From Paenibacillus aceris (GTDB taxonomy: Bacteria > Bacillota > Bacilli > Paenibacillales > NBRC-103111): a stretch of 64,000 bases of DNA. A program made the position numbers and the translations under genes. The notes under the pieces were generated by a model, which searched no databases, was not told where the DNA came from, and worked only from the letters and a program-made list of their open reading frames with translations. The stretch covers positions 1 to 64,000 of the forward strand of contig NZ_JAGGKV010000012.1 in the NCBI RefSeq assembly GCF_017874035.1, given 5' to 3'. Position 1 is the stretch's first letter, and every line of letters starts with the position of its first letter. Shown one piece after another: positions 44,042-52,482 of the stretch.

Positions 44042-44712
44042 AGAATGACCGACTATCCATTATCAAAAGCGCAGTCGAGGAAATCAAAGAGGGCATGTAT
44101 GTCAATTTAGGCATTGGCCTGCCTACACTGGTAGCCAATTATATTCCCCCAGAAATGACGGTTATGCTGCAATCGGAAAATGGGCTTTTGGGCATCGGAG
44201 CCTACCCCTATGCGGGTGAGGAAGATCCGGATTTGATTAATGCCGGCAAGGAAACGGTAACGGCCGTGGCGGGCGCGTCCTTTTTTGACAGTGCAGAATC
44301 TTTCGCCATGATCCGAGGCGGCCATATTGACTTAGCGATTCTTGGCGGTATGGAGGTTGCGGAGAATGGGGATTTGGCGAACTGGATGATTCCAGGAAAA
44401 ATGGTAAAAGGGATGGGGGGCGCCATGGACTTGGTCAATGGGGCCAAACGGGTCATAGTCATCATGGAACATGTGAATAAATCAGGTGAGTCCAAGGTGA
44501 AAAAGGCATGCACCCTGCCTTTGACAGGCAAGGGAGTGGTGAATCGTCTGATCACAGAACTAGCCGTCTTTGATTTTACGGATAGCGGCATGGTATTAAA
44601 CAGCATTCAGCCGGGAGCGACGATGGAAGAGGTCGCGGCCCATACAGAAGCGCAGTTTACAATTAGCCCTCATCTTCAGAATGAGCTTCAGATGGGAGGG
44701 GGATTGTTATGA
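44038..44712 (+). CDS. scoB: 3-oxoacid CoA-transferase subunit B
   Basis: A 224-residue beta subunit. It carries the catalytic glutamate in SENGLLGIG and the family stretch NLGIGLPTLVANYIPPEM. It forms acetoacetyl-CoA with subunit A. Both ends overlap neighbouring genes by four bases, so the A, B and thiolase genes are one translation-coupled unit. Confidence 0.94.
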   Translation: MKNDRLSIIKSAVEEIKEGMYVNLGIGLPTLVANYIPPEMTVMLQSENGLLGIGAYPYAGEEDPDLINAGKETVTAVAGASFFDSAESFAMIRGGHIDLAILGGMEVAENGDLANWMIPGKMVKGMGGAMDLVNGAKRVIVIMEHVNKSGESKVKKACTLPLTGKGVVNRLITELAVFDFTDSGMVLNSIQPGATMEEVAAHTEAQFTISPHLQNELQMGGGLL

Positions 44713-45893
44713 ATAGAGAAGTCGTAATTGTAAGCGCAGTTCGTACAGCCATTGGCACCTTTCAGGGCGCACTGGCGGACATATCTGCTCCGCAGCTCGG
44801 TAGTACTGTTTTCCAAGAGGCTTTGAAGAGAGTGGGTCTAACTGACAAACAAGTTGATGAAGTCATCATGGGGAATGTACTTCAGGCAGGACTTGGGCAA
44901 AATCCGGCCAGACAGGCTTGGCTCAAGGCTGGGTATTCGCACTTCATACCCGCCTTGACGATTAACAAGGTGTGCGGATCTGGCTTGAAGTCCGTCATGC
45001 TGGCCGCACAATCTGTGAGCCTTGGCGATGCCGAGATCGTGGTGGCAGGCGGTATGGAAAATATGACGCAAGCACCTTATCTCTTGCCAGGGGTACGCTC
45101 GGGCTTGCGTTTAGGCGACAGCAACATGGTAGATTCAATGATCAAAGACGGATTATGGTGCGCGATGTGCGACATCCATATGGGCATCACCGCCGAGAAT
45201 ATTGCGGAGCATCATCGTCTTTCACGAGAGGAGCAGGATGAATTCGCTGCATGGAGCCAGCTGAAGGCGGAACAAGCCATTGCATCAGGCAGATTCAAAG
45301 ATGAAATTGTGCCGGTAGCTATCCCGCAAAGAAAAGGCGATCCGATGCAGTTCGCGCAGGATGAGTTTCCTCGGGCAGGTACGACGGCTGAGATCCTTGG
45401 CAAGCTTCGTCCGGCGTTCAAGAAAGAGGGCACGGTCACAGCGGGGAACGCATCAGGCATTAATGACGGAGCCGCAGCTCTTGTTGTTATGTCTGCAGAT
45501 AAGGCTAAGGAACGTGGATTGAAGCCTTTAGCTCGAATTAAAGGTTATGCAAGCGCAGCCTTAGATCCGTCGATGATGGGCATGGGGCCGGTTGATGCTG
45601 TTCGCAAACTGCTCCGTAAAACAGACGTGTCCTTAGACAGCGTTGATTTATTCGAGCTGAATGAAGCTTTTGCTTCTCAGTCTTTGGCTGTTGGTCGCGA
45701 GTTGGGCGTTGCGCGCGAGAAGTTAAATGTCAACGGCGGATCGATTGCCCTTGGGCATCCGATTGGCGCCAGCGGAGCTCGCATTCTGGTTACGCTGCTG
45801 CATGAGTTGGACAAAAGAGACGGCAAACTGGGTGTGGCGGCGTTATGCATTGGCGGCGGACAAGGAGTAGCGATGTTGGTGGAGCGAGGATAA
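44709..45893 (+). CDS. Acetyl-CoA C-acetyltransferase (thiolase II)
   Basis: A 394-residue biosynthetic-type thiolase that splits acetoacetyl-CoA into two acetyl-CoA. Catalytic residues: Cys89 (NKVCGSGLKSV), His350 (GHPIGASG) and Cys380 (CIGGGQG). It completes the route from 3-hydroxybutyrate to the citric acid cycle and overlaps the CoA-transferase B gene by four bases. Reverse use for acetoacetyl-CoA synthesis is possible, but no PHB synthase genes are nearby. Confidence 0.95.
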   Translation: MNREVVIVSAVRTAIGTFQGALADISAPQLGSTVFQEALKRVGLTDKQVDEVIMGNVLQAGLGQNPARQAWLKAGYSHFIPALTINKVCGSGLKSVMLAAQSVSLGDAEIVVAGGMENMTQAPYLLPGVRSGLRLGDSNMVDSMIKDGLWCAMCDIHMGITAENIAEHHRLSREEQDEFAAWSQLKAEQAIASGRFKDEIVPVAIPQRKGDPMQFAQDEFPRAGTTAEILGKLRPAFKKEGTVTAGNASGINDGAAALVVMSADKAKERGLKPLARIKGYASAALDPSMMGMGPVDAVRKLLRKTDVSLDSVDLFELNEAFASQSLAVGRELGVAREKLNVNGGSIALGHPIGASGARILVTLLHELDKRDGKLGVAALCIGGGQGVAMLVERG

Positions 45894-45910
45894 GCGTGCA
45901 GGTAAGGCAT

Positions 45911-45980
45911 GAACCCCCCATAAGGAGAGCACTTGAAAGGTGATGTCACCTTGTCGAAGTACTCTCGATATGGGGGGATT
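45911..45980. terminator. Long hairpin terminator between convergent operons
   Basis: AACCCCCCATA...TATGGGGGGATT encloses further pairing (GGAGAGCACTT with AAGTACTCTC; AAGGTGAT with GTCACCTT). It can serve the thiolase operon and the FAH gene on the other strand. Confidence 0.75.
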
Positions 45981-45983
45981 TGT

Positions 45984-46883
45984 TTATTCGTTAACCATGC
46001 GATTGGTTAAGCTGCCTAATTTCTCAATAGAAATCGTTACGACATCGCCGTCTTTTAAATAAACGCGCTTATCAACCGGATCGCCGAGCACGACGCCTTC
46101 CGGTGTTCCTGTGAGAATGATGTCTCCGGGGTATAAAGTCATATGCTGAGAAATATAGCTGACAACCTCGTCGCAGTGGAAAATCATATCCGCTGTATTC
46201 GAGTTTTGACGCACCTTGCCATTAACCGTGGTGCTGATTTTCAGGTCATTCGGATTGCCGACCTCGTCTGCTGTAACCAAGTACGGCCCGAGCGGGCTGA
46301 AGTCATCGCATGACTTGCCGAGCAGCCATTGTGCAGTGCGCATCTGCAGATCGCGCGCGGAGAGATCGTTCACGCAGCAATAGCCGTAGACATGCTCCAG
46401 CGCTTGCTCTTTGGAGACATATTTAGCCTGTTTCCCGATGACGATGACGAGCTCGGCCTCATAATCGACTTCCTTGGTTACACGGGGAAGGGCGATGTCA
46501 TGCCCATGTCCTGTCAGCGTATTGTTAAATTTGTTAAAAAGAATCGGATACTGCGGGATCGGGGCATTCGTTTCTTCCGCATGCTTGCGGTAGTTAAGCC
46601 CTACGCAAATAATTTTGCCGGGTTGCGTGACGCATGGACCGTAGTTGAGGGATGCTTCGCTGAGCAGAAGAGAATCGCGGTCTTTGCTTTCAAGGGCAAG
46701 GTTCACAAGCTGATGAAGTGCATCGGTAGCGGAAGTACCGCCTTCAATGGCTTCCATTACCGTGGTAGGAACAGTGAACGCAGGGGACAACTGTTGGACG
46801 GCTTGAACGACATCGAGCACACCGGAATCCGTTTGAATGCCGAGCGTGTGCGAGCTATTTTTGCTAAATGTAAGCAGTTTCAT
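45984..46883 (-). CDS. Fumarylacetoacetate hydrolase (FAH) family enzyme
   Basis: A 299-residue protein of the FAH superfamily, which cleaves or hydrates diketo or oxo acids. Core text: KIICVGLNYRKHAEETNAPIP, LPRVTKEVDYEAELVIVIGKQAK (metal-binding Glu residues), YCCVNDLSARDLQ, GKSCDDFSPLGPYLVT and LTGTPEGVVLG. With an SDR and an IclR regulator it may degrade a sugar acid or an aromatic breakdown product, for example 2,4-diketo-3-deoxy acid hydrolysis. The ATG at 46883 follows AGGAGG. Confidence 0.9.
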   Translation of the reverse strand: MKLLTFSKNSSHTLGIQTDSGVLDVVQAVQQLSPAFTVPTTVMEAIEGGTSATDALHQLVNLALESKDRDSLLLSEASLNYGPCVTQPGKIICVGLNYRKHAEETNAPIPQYPILFNKFNNTLTGHGHDIALPRVTKEVDYEAELVIVIGKQAKYVSKEQALEHVYGYCCVNDLSARDLQMRTAQWLLGKSCDDFSPLGPYLVTADEVGNPNDLKISTTVNGKVRQNSNTADMIFHCDEVVSYISQHMTLYPGDIILTGTPEGVVLGDPVDKRVYLKDGDVVTISIEKLGSLTNRMVNE

Positions 46884-46970
46884 AAGAGAACCTCCTGAAT
46901 AATTGAATGTATGAGGGCATGAAAAGCATGAATGAAATGTATGCACGAACAAGTGCAGCAGCCGATAAAA

Positions 46971-47744
46971 TTAGGCGTTCTTGCCGAAAGTCACGCCGCC
47001 GTCAATATAAAGCGGTGAGCCCATCATGAACTTGGAATCATCAGAAGCGAGGAACAAAGCGGCTAAGGCGACGTCATCAGGACGTCCCATCTCGTTGCTC
47101 AGTTGTCTGGATTTCAAAGACGCGATCGCAACCTCAGGATCGTCATACGAGGTGCGGAGATAATTTTCAACAAAAGGGGTCAAAATCGTCCCGGGAAGCA
47201 GCGCATTCACCCGAATGCCATAGGAAGCATAATCCACCTGCATGGATTTGGTTAGCGCAAGAACGGCGCCTTTCGTTGCAGCATAAGAGGCGCGGCGGGC
47301 CAGTCCGATCTCGGCAATGCAGGAAGACATATTGATGATAGAACCTGATTTGCGTTCCATCATATGGGGGAGAACGTGCTTCGAAGGGAGGAAGACACCC
47401 TTCACATTAATGCTCATGATGCGGTCCCACGCGTCAGGCTCCAGCTCGTGAAGAGCGCCGACGCCGCTAATTCCCGCGTTGTTGAAGAGCACGTCAATTC
47501 GGCCGTAGGCCTGAATGATTTGTTCGACCATCGCCTTGACGGAGTCGGAGTGGGTAACATCCGCTTGTATGAAGCGGGCTGCTCCGCCGGCCCCGATAAT
47601 TTCATTTACAGTCTCGGTACCTTTGACTTCGTCGAGATCATTCACGATGACCTGAGCGCCTTCCCGGCCAAATAAGAGAGCCGTACTTTTGCCAATTCCT
47701 GAAGCTGCGCCTGTGATGAGAATGACTTTGTTGTGCAACCGCAT
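46971..47744 (-). CDS. Short-chain dehydrogenase/reductase
   Basis: A 257-residue SDR: cofactor loop TGAASGIG near residue 12, NNAG, catalytic MSSC...YAATK (Tyr-x-x-x-Lys). It differs clearly from the 3-hydroxybutyrate dehydrogenase of the neighbouring operon. The place between FAH and IclR genes suggests oxidation of a sugar or hydroxy acid before cleavage. The ATG at 47744 follows AAAGGAG; it lies 16 bases after the IclR gene. Confidence 0.9.
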   Translation of the reverse strand: MRLHNKVILITGAASGIGKSTALLFGREGAQVIVNDLDEVKGTETVNEIIGAGGAARFIQADVTHSDSVKAMVEQIIQAYGRIDVLFNNAGISGVGALHELEPDAWDRIMSINVKGVFLPSKHVLPHMMERKSGSIINMSSCIAEIGLARRASYAATKGAVLALTKSMQVDYASYGIRVNALLPGTILTPFVENYLRTSYDDPEVAIASLKSRQLSNEMGRPDDVALAALFLASDDSKFMMGSPLYIDGGVTFGKNA

Positions 47745-47760
47745 GTTCAATTCTCCTTTG

Positions 47761-48510
47761 CTATTCGGATAGTTGATGAGCCAGCTTACAAACTTCTTCT
47801 ATACAGATCTGCTTCTTCTGTTCCCACTGAGGTAACATCATCGAGCAGCTGACAGCGGCAATGACTTTTCCTTCGCTATTTCGAATTGGAGCGGCTGCGC
47901 AGCTGAATCCGATGACAGCTTCTTCCAAATCGAGCGCAAAGCCTTGGGTGCGTATTTGCTCCAAGTTTTTTTTCAAGGCTTGCAAAGAGGTAATGGAATG
48001 CACAGTTAGCTGAGAAAACGGCTCTTGATTCGCGCCGAAAAGCACTTCAAGCTCCTCATCGCTGAGATCCGCCAGCATGACCTTGCCAAGTGCAGTAGCA
48101 TGGGCAGGCAGCCGCATGCCTGGTCCTGAAGCGAGCCGGACAGGTGTGGGCGCTTCCTCTTTGGCGAGATAGAGTACTTCGTTACCGTCCAATCGGGCAA
48201 GCTGCAGCGATTCCCCGAGCTTCAGTTTAGTGAGGGAAGCTTCTTTGTGGAACGACTCGTTCAAGTCACGATGCTGTATAGCCGCATGGCCCAAGCGAGA
48301 CAGCTCCCGTCCCAGACGGTAGGTTTCGCCAGCCTCTTTCTCGATCCATCCCAAGTTCTCCAGCGTTAAAAGCAAGGAGTACATTGAGCTTTTGTTGATG
48401 CTGAGCGACCGCGATAGATCGATGAGTTTCAGCTGACCGGGCTGCAGTGAGATTTCCTTGAGTATGAGGTGAGCACGTTCAATAGCCGGAACGCGATACT
48501 TATCATCCAA
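47761..48510 (-). CDS. IclR-family transcriptional regulator
   Basis: A 249-residue regulator: N-terminal winged helix (VPAIERAHLILKEI ... LSRSLSINKSSMYSLLLTLENLGWIEK) and a GAF-like effector domain (GESLQLARLDGNEVLYLAKEE, RLPAHATALGKVMLADLS, GFALDLEEAVIGFSCAAAPI). The TTG at 48510, seven bases after AGGAGG, is preferred to the TTG twelve codons upstream. It is the first gene of the IclR-SDR-FAH operon and probably represses it until its ligand appears. Confidence 0.9.
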   Translation of the reverse strand: MDDKYRVPAIERAHLILKEISLQPGQLKLIDLSRSLSINKSSMYSLLLTLENLGWIEKEAGETYRLGRELSRLGHAAIQHRDLNESFHKEASLTKLKLGESLQLARLDGNEVLYLAKEEAPTPVRLASGPGMRLPAHATALGKVMLADLSDEELEVLFGANQEPFSQLTVHSITSLQALKKNLEQIRTQGFALDLEEAVIGFSCAAAPIRNSEGKVIAAVSCSMMLPQWEQKKQICIEEVCKLAHQLSE

Positions 48511-48702
48511 TCGTGGGCCTCCTAATTCAGTTGGTTTTATATACAAAACTAAGTTTAATGATTAAAACCATCATAGCATAGACCAACGGAAAAAACGAGT
48601 GGGAAGATGGAAGCTGCTGTCACCTGAAGGCCGTACAGGCGGTATGGGATTGCGAAAAGGGGAGGGCGAGTGCGAGAGCAGGAGCATGAGCAAGAGCAAA
48701 CG

Positions 48703-48743
48703 CAAAAAAAACTTGCAACACTGCTTTGTAGCAGTGTTGCAAG
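48703..48743 (-). terminator. Terminator of the AIM24-family gene
   Basis: A perfect 13-bp stem, CTTGCAACACTGC / GCAGTGTTGCAAG, followed on the minus strand by eight T. Confidence 0.92.
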
Positions 48744-48812
48744 GGCTATATTGAGGCAAGGCAACTAGCGGCTTAGCTCCCCTTTTGGAACATGACTGAC
48801 AGTCAACACGAA

Positions 48813-49493
48813 CTACCTTGCGCCCGGTATGAACTGTTTCACCCATCCGCCGAAACTTTGCGGGTTTCTCGTTTGAATGAGCACCACGCCTTCGCCGCGG
48901 AACCGGCATACTACGCCTTCACCGCTTGTGAAGCTCGACAGCCAGCCTTTGGCTGCTTTCTCAATCGTATACTGCGTATAATCCGGCCATGCGACCAGGT
49001 GCCCGTTATCAATGACTACCTCTTGTCCAGGCGCAAGATTAATGGCATGAATAGCTCCGTAGGAGGAGAGGAAAACGGTGCCTCTACCGCTAATTTCAAC
49101 GATAAAGAAACCTTCGCCTGACATGAAGCCGCTCATTAGGTTTTGCATTTTGGTATTCACCTGAATGCCGGAGGTTCCGGCGAGAAAGCCGTCCTTTTGC
49201 ACGTACAGCTTGTACGATCCGTCAAGCTCGACAGCTTCAATGTCGCCGATCACCGAAGGTGCCAATAGAACTTCACCGCTTCCCCGAGTTGGCGTCAGTT
49301 CTTGGAAGAAAAATTTCTCGCCGCTCAGCATTCGGCCAAGTCCGCGCATAATGCCGCCATCTACAGTTCCTTTGAGCTCAACGTTGGGCGACATAGAGAC
49401 CATGGCTCCGGCCTCCGCCTTAATGTTTTCACCAGCTTCAAGCTCCACGCGCAGCATAGGGAATGCGCCTTTATATAAAATTTCGTGTTTCAT
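48813..49493 (-). CDS. AIM24 / TIGR00266 family protein
   Basis: A 226-residue beta-rich protein: MKHEILYKGAFPMLRVELEAGENIKAEAGAMVSMSPNVEL at the start, then repeated glycine-rich strands (GGIMRGLGRMLSGEKFFFQELT, AWPDYTQYTIEKAAKGW). The family is related to yeast mitochondrial Aim24, but its bacterial function is not known. A strong terminator follows; the gene seems to be transcribed alone. Confidence 0.9.
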   Translation of the reverse strand: MKHEILYKGAFPMLRVELEAGENIKAEAGAMVSMSPNVELKGTVDGGIMRGLGRMLSGEKFFFQELTPTRGSGEVLLAPSVIGDIEAVELDGSYKLYVQKDGFLAGTSGIQVNTKMQNLMSGFMSGEGFFIVEISGRGTVFLSSYGAIHAINLAPGQEVVIDNGHLVAWPDYTQYTIEKAAKGWLSSFTSGEGVVCRFRGEGVVLIQTRNPQSFGGWVKQFIPGAR

Positions 49494-49536
49494 AATCCAT
49501 CCTCCAAAAATTGGTATAATTTGAATAACAAAGTGG

Positions 49537-50736
49537 TCAACCCGTCTTTGACGGGCGTGCAGCCTCTAAACTGCGATTCGAGTAAACGAATATGGCACAA
49601 AGCAGCAGGATGCCCATCGTGACATAGAACACCGACTTGAACCCATACGCCGCTGCAAAATGACTGCCAAGCAAAGGGCCAATCAGATTGCCGAGAAATA
49701 GCGAAGAAGTGTTAAATCCATACGCGGTCCCCTGAATTTGGGTGGGGGCCAGTTTTAAGACAAGCACGTTCAGGGAAGGGATCATGCCTCCGATGAACAA
49801 TCCCAGCAGGAATCTTCCGACCAGCAGCATCGTAATACCGCCAGCAAAAGCCTGCGGAATGAAGGCTATAGCCGCCATCGACAAGGCAATGACCAGCGTT
49901 TTGCGCTGACCGATACGGTCCCCAAGCCTGCCTAAGGTTGGAGCGCCAAACAAGTTGGCGATACCTGTAATCGCTACTACTAACCCGGCGAGCAGCTCTA
50001 AATGATTACCCGAGTATAGCGTCTTGGCGTAAACCGTCACAATCGGCTCGATGCTCATCATCCCGATTTGCGTAATCAACGAAGCGGCAAATACCGGCAG
50101 CAGAGGCCGAAAGAGGCGCCATTCCGTGCGTTGGCGTGCTTTTTTCGGAGCAGGAACTTTGCGTTCCTCATGGATGAAAATCATCACAATGAGACTTGCG
50201 CAGAGCATGAGACCGCCTGTGAAAAAGAACACATGGCTGTAACCGATCATTCCGGCCAGCAGGCCCCCGATCAAAGGGCCGATGAGCGATCCGGCGATTG
50301 ATCCCGTCTGCAGCGTGCCGAGCGACTTTCCGGAATGTTCCGGCGGTGTCAGAGAGGCTTGCAGCGAGACGGCCATCGAGATGAAGCCGGAGAAAAAGCC
50401 ATTCAACAGCCGAAGCGCAAGCAGCTGCCATGGTTCCGTGACAATCCCCATCAAGGCGGTCACAACAGCCATGCCAAAGCCGGCGCGAAGCAGCATAATT
50501 TTGCGTCCGCGGCGATCCGCGATGGCGCCCCAGAGGGGCTGCGTCAGGAACGAGGTGATAAACTGGGCAGCAACGATCCAGCCTGTCCAGCGCACGACAT
50601 CGCCTACCTCGTGTACCCCAAGTTGACCAACGTAGAGCGGCAGAAACGGAAGAATAAGGTTCATGCCGCACATGATGGAAAAGTTAGCCCCCCATAATAT
50701 CCATAATGACTTTTTCCAATGTAAGGGTGTAGGCAT
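49537..50736 (-). CDS. Major facilitator superfamily efflux transporter
   Basis: A 399-residue transporter with twelve helices. The loop between helices 2 and 3 reads GAIADRRGRKIMLLR and the matching loop of the second half GRLGDRIGQRKTL, both MFS signatures. It resembles the drug/H+ antiporter group (YxaM/NorA-like). Substrate unknown. Confidence 0.9.
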   Translation of the reverse strand: MPTPLHWKKSLWILWGANFSIMCGMNLILPFLPLYVGQLGVHEVGDVVRWTGWIVAAQFITSFLTQPLWGAIADRRGRKIMLLRAGFGMAVVTALMGIVTEPWQLLALRLLNGFFSGFISMAVSLQASLTPPEHSGKSLGTLQTGSIAGSLIGPLIGGLLAGMIGYSHVFFFTGGLMLCASLIVMIFIHEERKVPAPKKARQRTEWRLFRPLLPVFAASLITQIGMMSIEPIVTVYAKTLYSGNHLELLAGLVVAITGIANLFGAPTLGRLGDRIGQRKTLVIALSMAAIAFIPQAFAGGITMLLVGRFLLGLFIGGMIPSLNVLVLKLAPTQIQGTAYGFNTSSLFLGNLIGPLLGSHFAAAYGFKSVFYVTMGILLLCAIFVYSNRSLEAARPSKTG

Positions 50737-50805
50737 CAGAGAGGCTCCTTAACTTTTTTTCCAGTATAGCATACTTCACTTGGAAGCCATTTATTGGGGC
50801 ATGGA

Positions 50806-50838
50806 AAATAAAAAGGCCATCCCAAAATGGAATGGCTG
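50806..50838 (-). terminator. Terminator after the small membrane protein gene
   Basis: On the minus strand AGCCATTCC pairs with GGGATGGC around ATTTT, followed by CTTTTTATTTT. Confidence 0.75.
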
Positions 50839-50880
50839 CCTATTGAGCAGAGAAATAGCTGCAAGGCTAAGAGCTTAAGA

Positions 50881-51123
50881 TTATGTATGATAACTGGACA
50901 TCACTGTGCCGAAAATGATAACAACAAAAACAATATAGATGACAAGACCGATTGCCGCCCAAATGAGGCTGGCTTTGGCATAGTTCGATTTCGATGGGTT
51001 TTCCCCTTTGCTGAATGCCCACACGAATAACAAGATGATATTCACAATTGGGATGGCTAGCAGCAGGATCGTAATCATCCAATCCTTGACACTTAGTACA
51101 GGCGCATTCTGTTGTTCTGGCAT
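50881..51123 (-). CDS. Small two-helix membrane protein
   Basis: An 80-residue protein with two membrane helices (VKDWMITILLLAIPIVNIILLFVWAF and ASLIWAAIGLVIYIVFVVIIFGTVM) joined by a basic loop GENPSKSNYAKA. This architecture recurs in uncharacterised Bacillales proteins; function unknown. GAGGGAG precedes the ATG, and its own terminator follows. Confidence 0.75.
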   Translation of the reverse strand: MPEQQNAPVLSVKDWMITILLLAIPIVNIILLFVWAFSKGENPSKSNYAKASLIWAAIGLVIYIVFVVIIFGTVMSSYHT

Positions 51124-51398
51124 CGAAAGATCAACTCCCTCTCAGTCATTTACCTTACTGTATTGCCAGAGGTCTCCATATATGACTGAAAGTTTACATA
51201 ACTAACTTGGTTAAAGGTGAGGGGGGGGCTTGGACACTGCTGAAAGGCTGTTTTTCAGCGCTAACGTAGTGCCAATTGGAAAAAGTGCAGCTGAAACGTC
51301 GAAAAATCATCTTAAACGCTCCTTTATCCCCTCCGAAACGCTGCTTTCCAACGTCGTCACCCGCCGAATCCGCACCACATCCGCACCACGCCGCACAC
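51124..51398. other. Intergenic region downstream of the ArsR-type gene
   Basis: Contains the ribosome site of the small membrane protein and a run of nine G near 51222-51230. I see no gene or clear terminator; plus-strand open frames here are the complement of the regulator gene. Confidence 0.4.
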
Positions 51399-52304
51399 CT
51401 ACCGCCGGTAGGTACGAAAAACAATATCCCGGTTATAGTTGCCAAAGCCTTCACCGTACAGCGTAAGCCCGCCGACATGCGCCGCATGCTCCGGCACTTC
51501 AAACCGCAATGTCCACTCGTTGCGGGACATGGGGATATCCTTGACCGTGACATCGGAGAGCCGCTGCCCGTCAAGGAAAGTGCCCTGCTCGGTGATCCGG
51601 ATCACCTTCAACCAACCGTATTGGTTGATGGAGTCCGGCCACCAGCTGGGCGTGAAATGCCCGCGGCCCTGCCCCGAATCGCCGGGACTTGTCCAATAGC
51701 CGAGCAGGGTGCCGTTGACATAGAAATGGATGTCCGACGGCCAATTCTCGGCAATGCCCGGCGCTTCCGAGCCGAGCTCCAGCGAAATCTCAATCTCCTC
51801 CAGCGTCTGGCTGGGGAGCAAATAGTTCGGGACTCGGTATTCCACGAAGCCGCTTCCGAACCAGAGAATCTTCGCATGCATCCGCTCGGGCTCGAAGAAA
51901 TAGCGCGGATCGTCGTATTGGCCGATGGCATGATCGGCCGTTGCGAGACCGCACGTAGGCTGGACTTCAAAGCGCGTGTAATGTCCGATAGGAATGGACA
52001 CTTCATCGAACACGCGCTGGGGCTCGCTCTGCTGCGGCAGCTGAATCTCCACGCGCGATACGGCTAGCGTGCATATTTTATGCGTGCCGCCTTGCTTGCG
52101 AACCAATGCCGTGTGAATCAGGCCTCCGGCCTCCAGCTTCTTCACATGCATCGTCACAATGGCGCTGCTTAAGCCAAGTGTCTGGGCTAAATCCTTCACA
52201 TTCATTTCTTGCACAGCAAGATGATCCAAAATTTGAAGCCGCACATCGCTTGCCAAAGCTTCATAGAGCGGCAGCCATTTGCGGTCTGTTGTCGCACGTA
52301 TCAT
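51399..52304 (-). CDS. ArsR-type regulator fused to a beta-rich ligand domain
   Basis: A 301-residue protein. Residues about 10-85 form an ArsR-like winged helix (WLPLYEALASDVRLQILDHLAVQEMNVKDLAQTLGLSSAIVTMHVKKLEAGGLI). The rest (about 110-300) is a long beta-rich, Trp/Tyr-rich region (FFEPERMHAKILWFGSGFVEYRVPNYLL ... WPDSINQYGWLKVIRI) that looks like a carbohydrate- or ligand-binding fold. It is divergent from the GH51 gene, its likely target. The ATG at 52304 follows GAGGAG; earlier in-frame ATGs have no ribosome site. Confidence 0.85.
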   Translation of the reverse strand: MIRATTDRKWLPLYEALASDVRLQILDHLAVQEMNVKDLAQTLGLSSAIVTMHVKKLEAGGLIHTALVRKQGGTHKICTLAVSRVEIQLPQQSEPQRVFDEVSIPIGHYTRFEVQPTCGLATADHAIGQYDDPRYFFEPERMHAKILWFGSGFVEYRVPNYLLPSQTLEEIEISLELGSEAPGIAENWPSDIHFYVNGTLLGYWTSPGDSGQGRGHFTPSWWPDSINQYGWLKVIRITEQGTFLDGQRLSDVTVKDIPMSRNEWTLRFEVPEHAAHVGGLTLYGEGFGNYNRDIVFRTYRR

Positions 52305-52482
52305 TAAACCAAACTCCTCATAGGTAAACTTCGAGTGATTCATATAAATATAAATATAAATCCAAAGCATGCGCAAAGAAAGGCTTGAAATCAAGCATTG
52401 ATTATTGTTTAATAGAATCAATATCATAATATTTGTATTAACTGATTTATATTTTTATTAATTATACTACGAGGTGATGTCA

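Noticed and set aside
51276..52067. 263-codon open frame on the plus strand
   Set aside because: Complement of the ArsR-type regulator gene, whose protein has clear domain structure.
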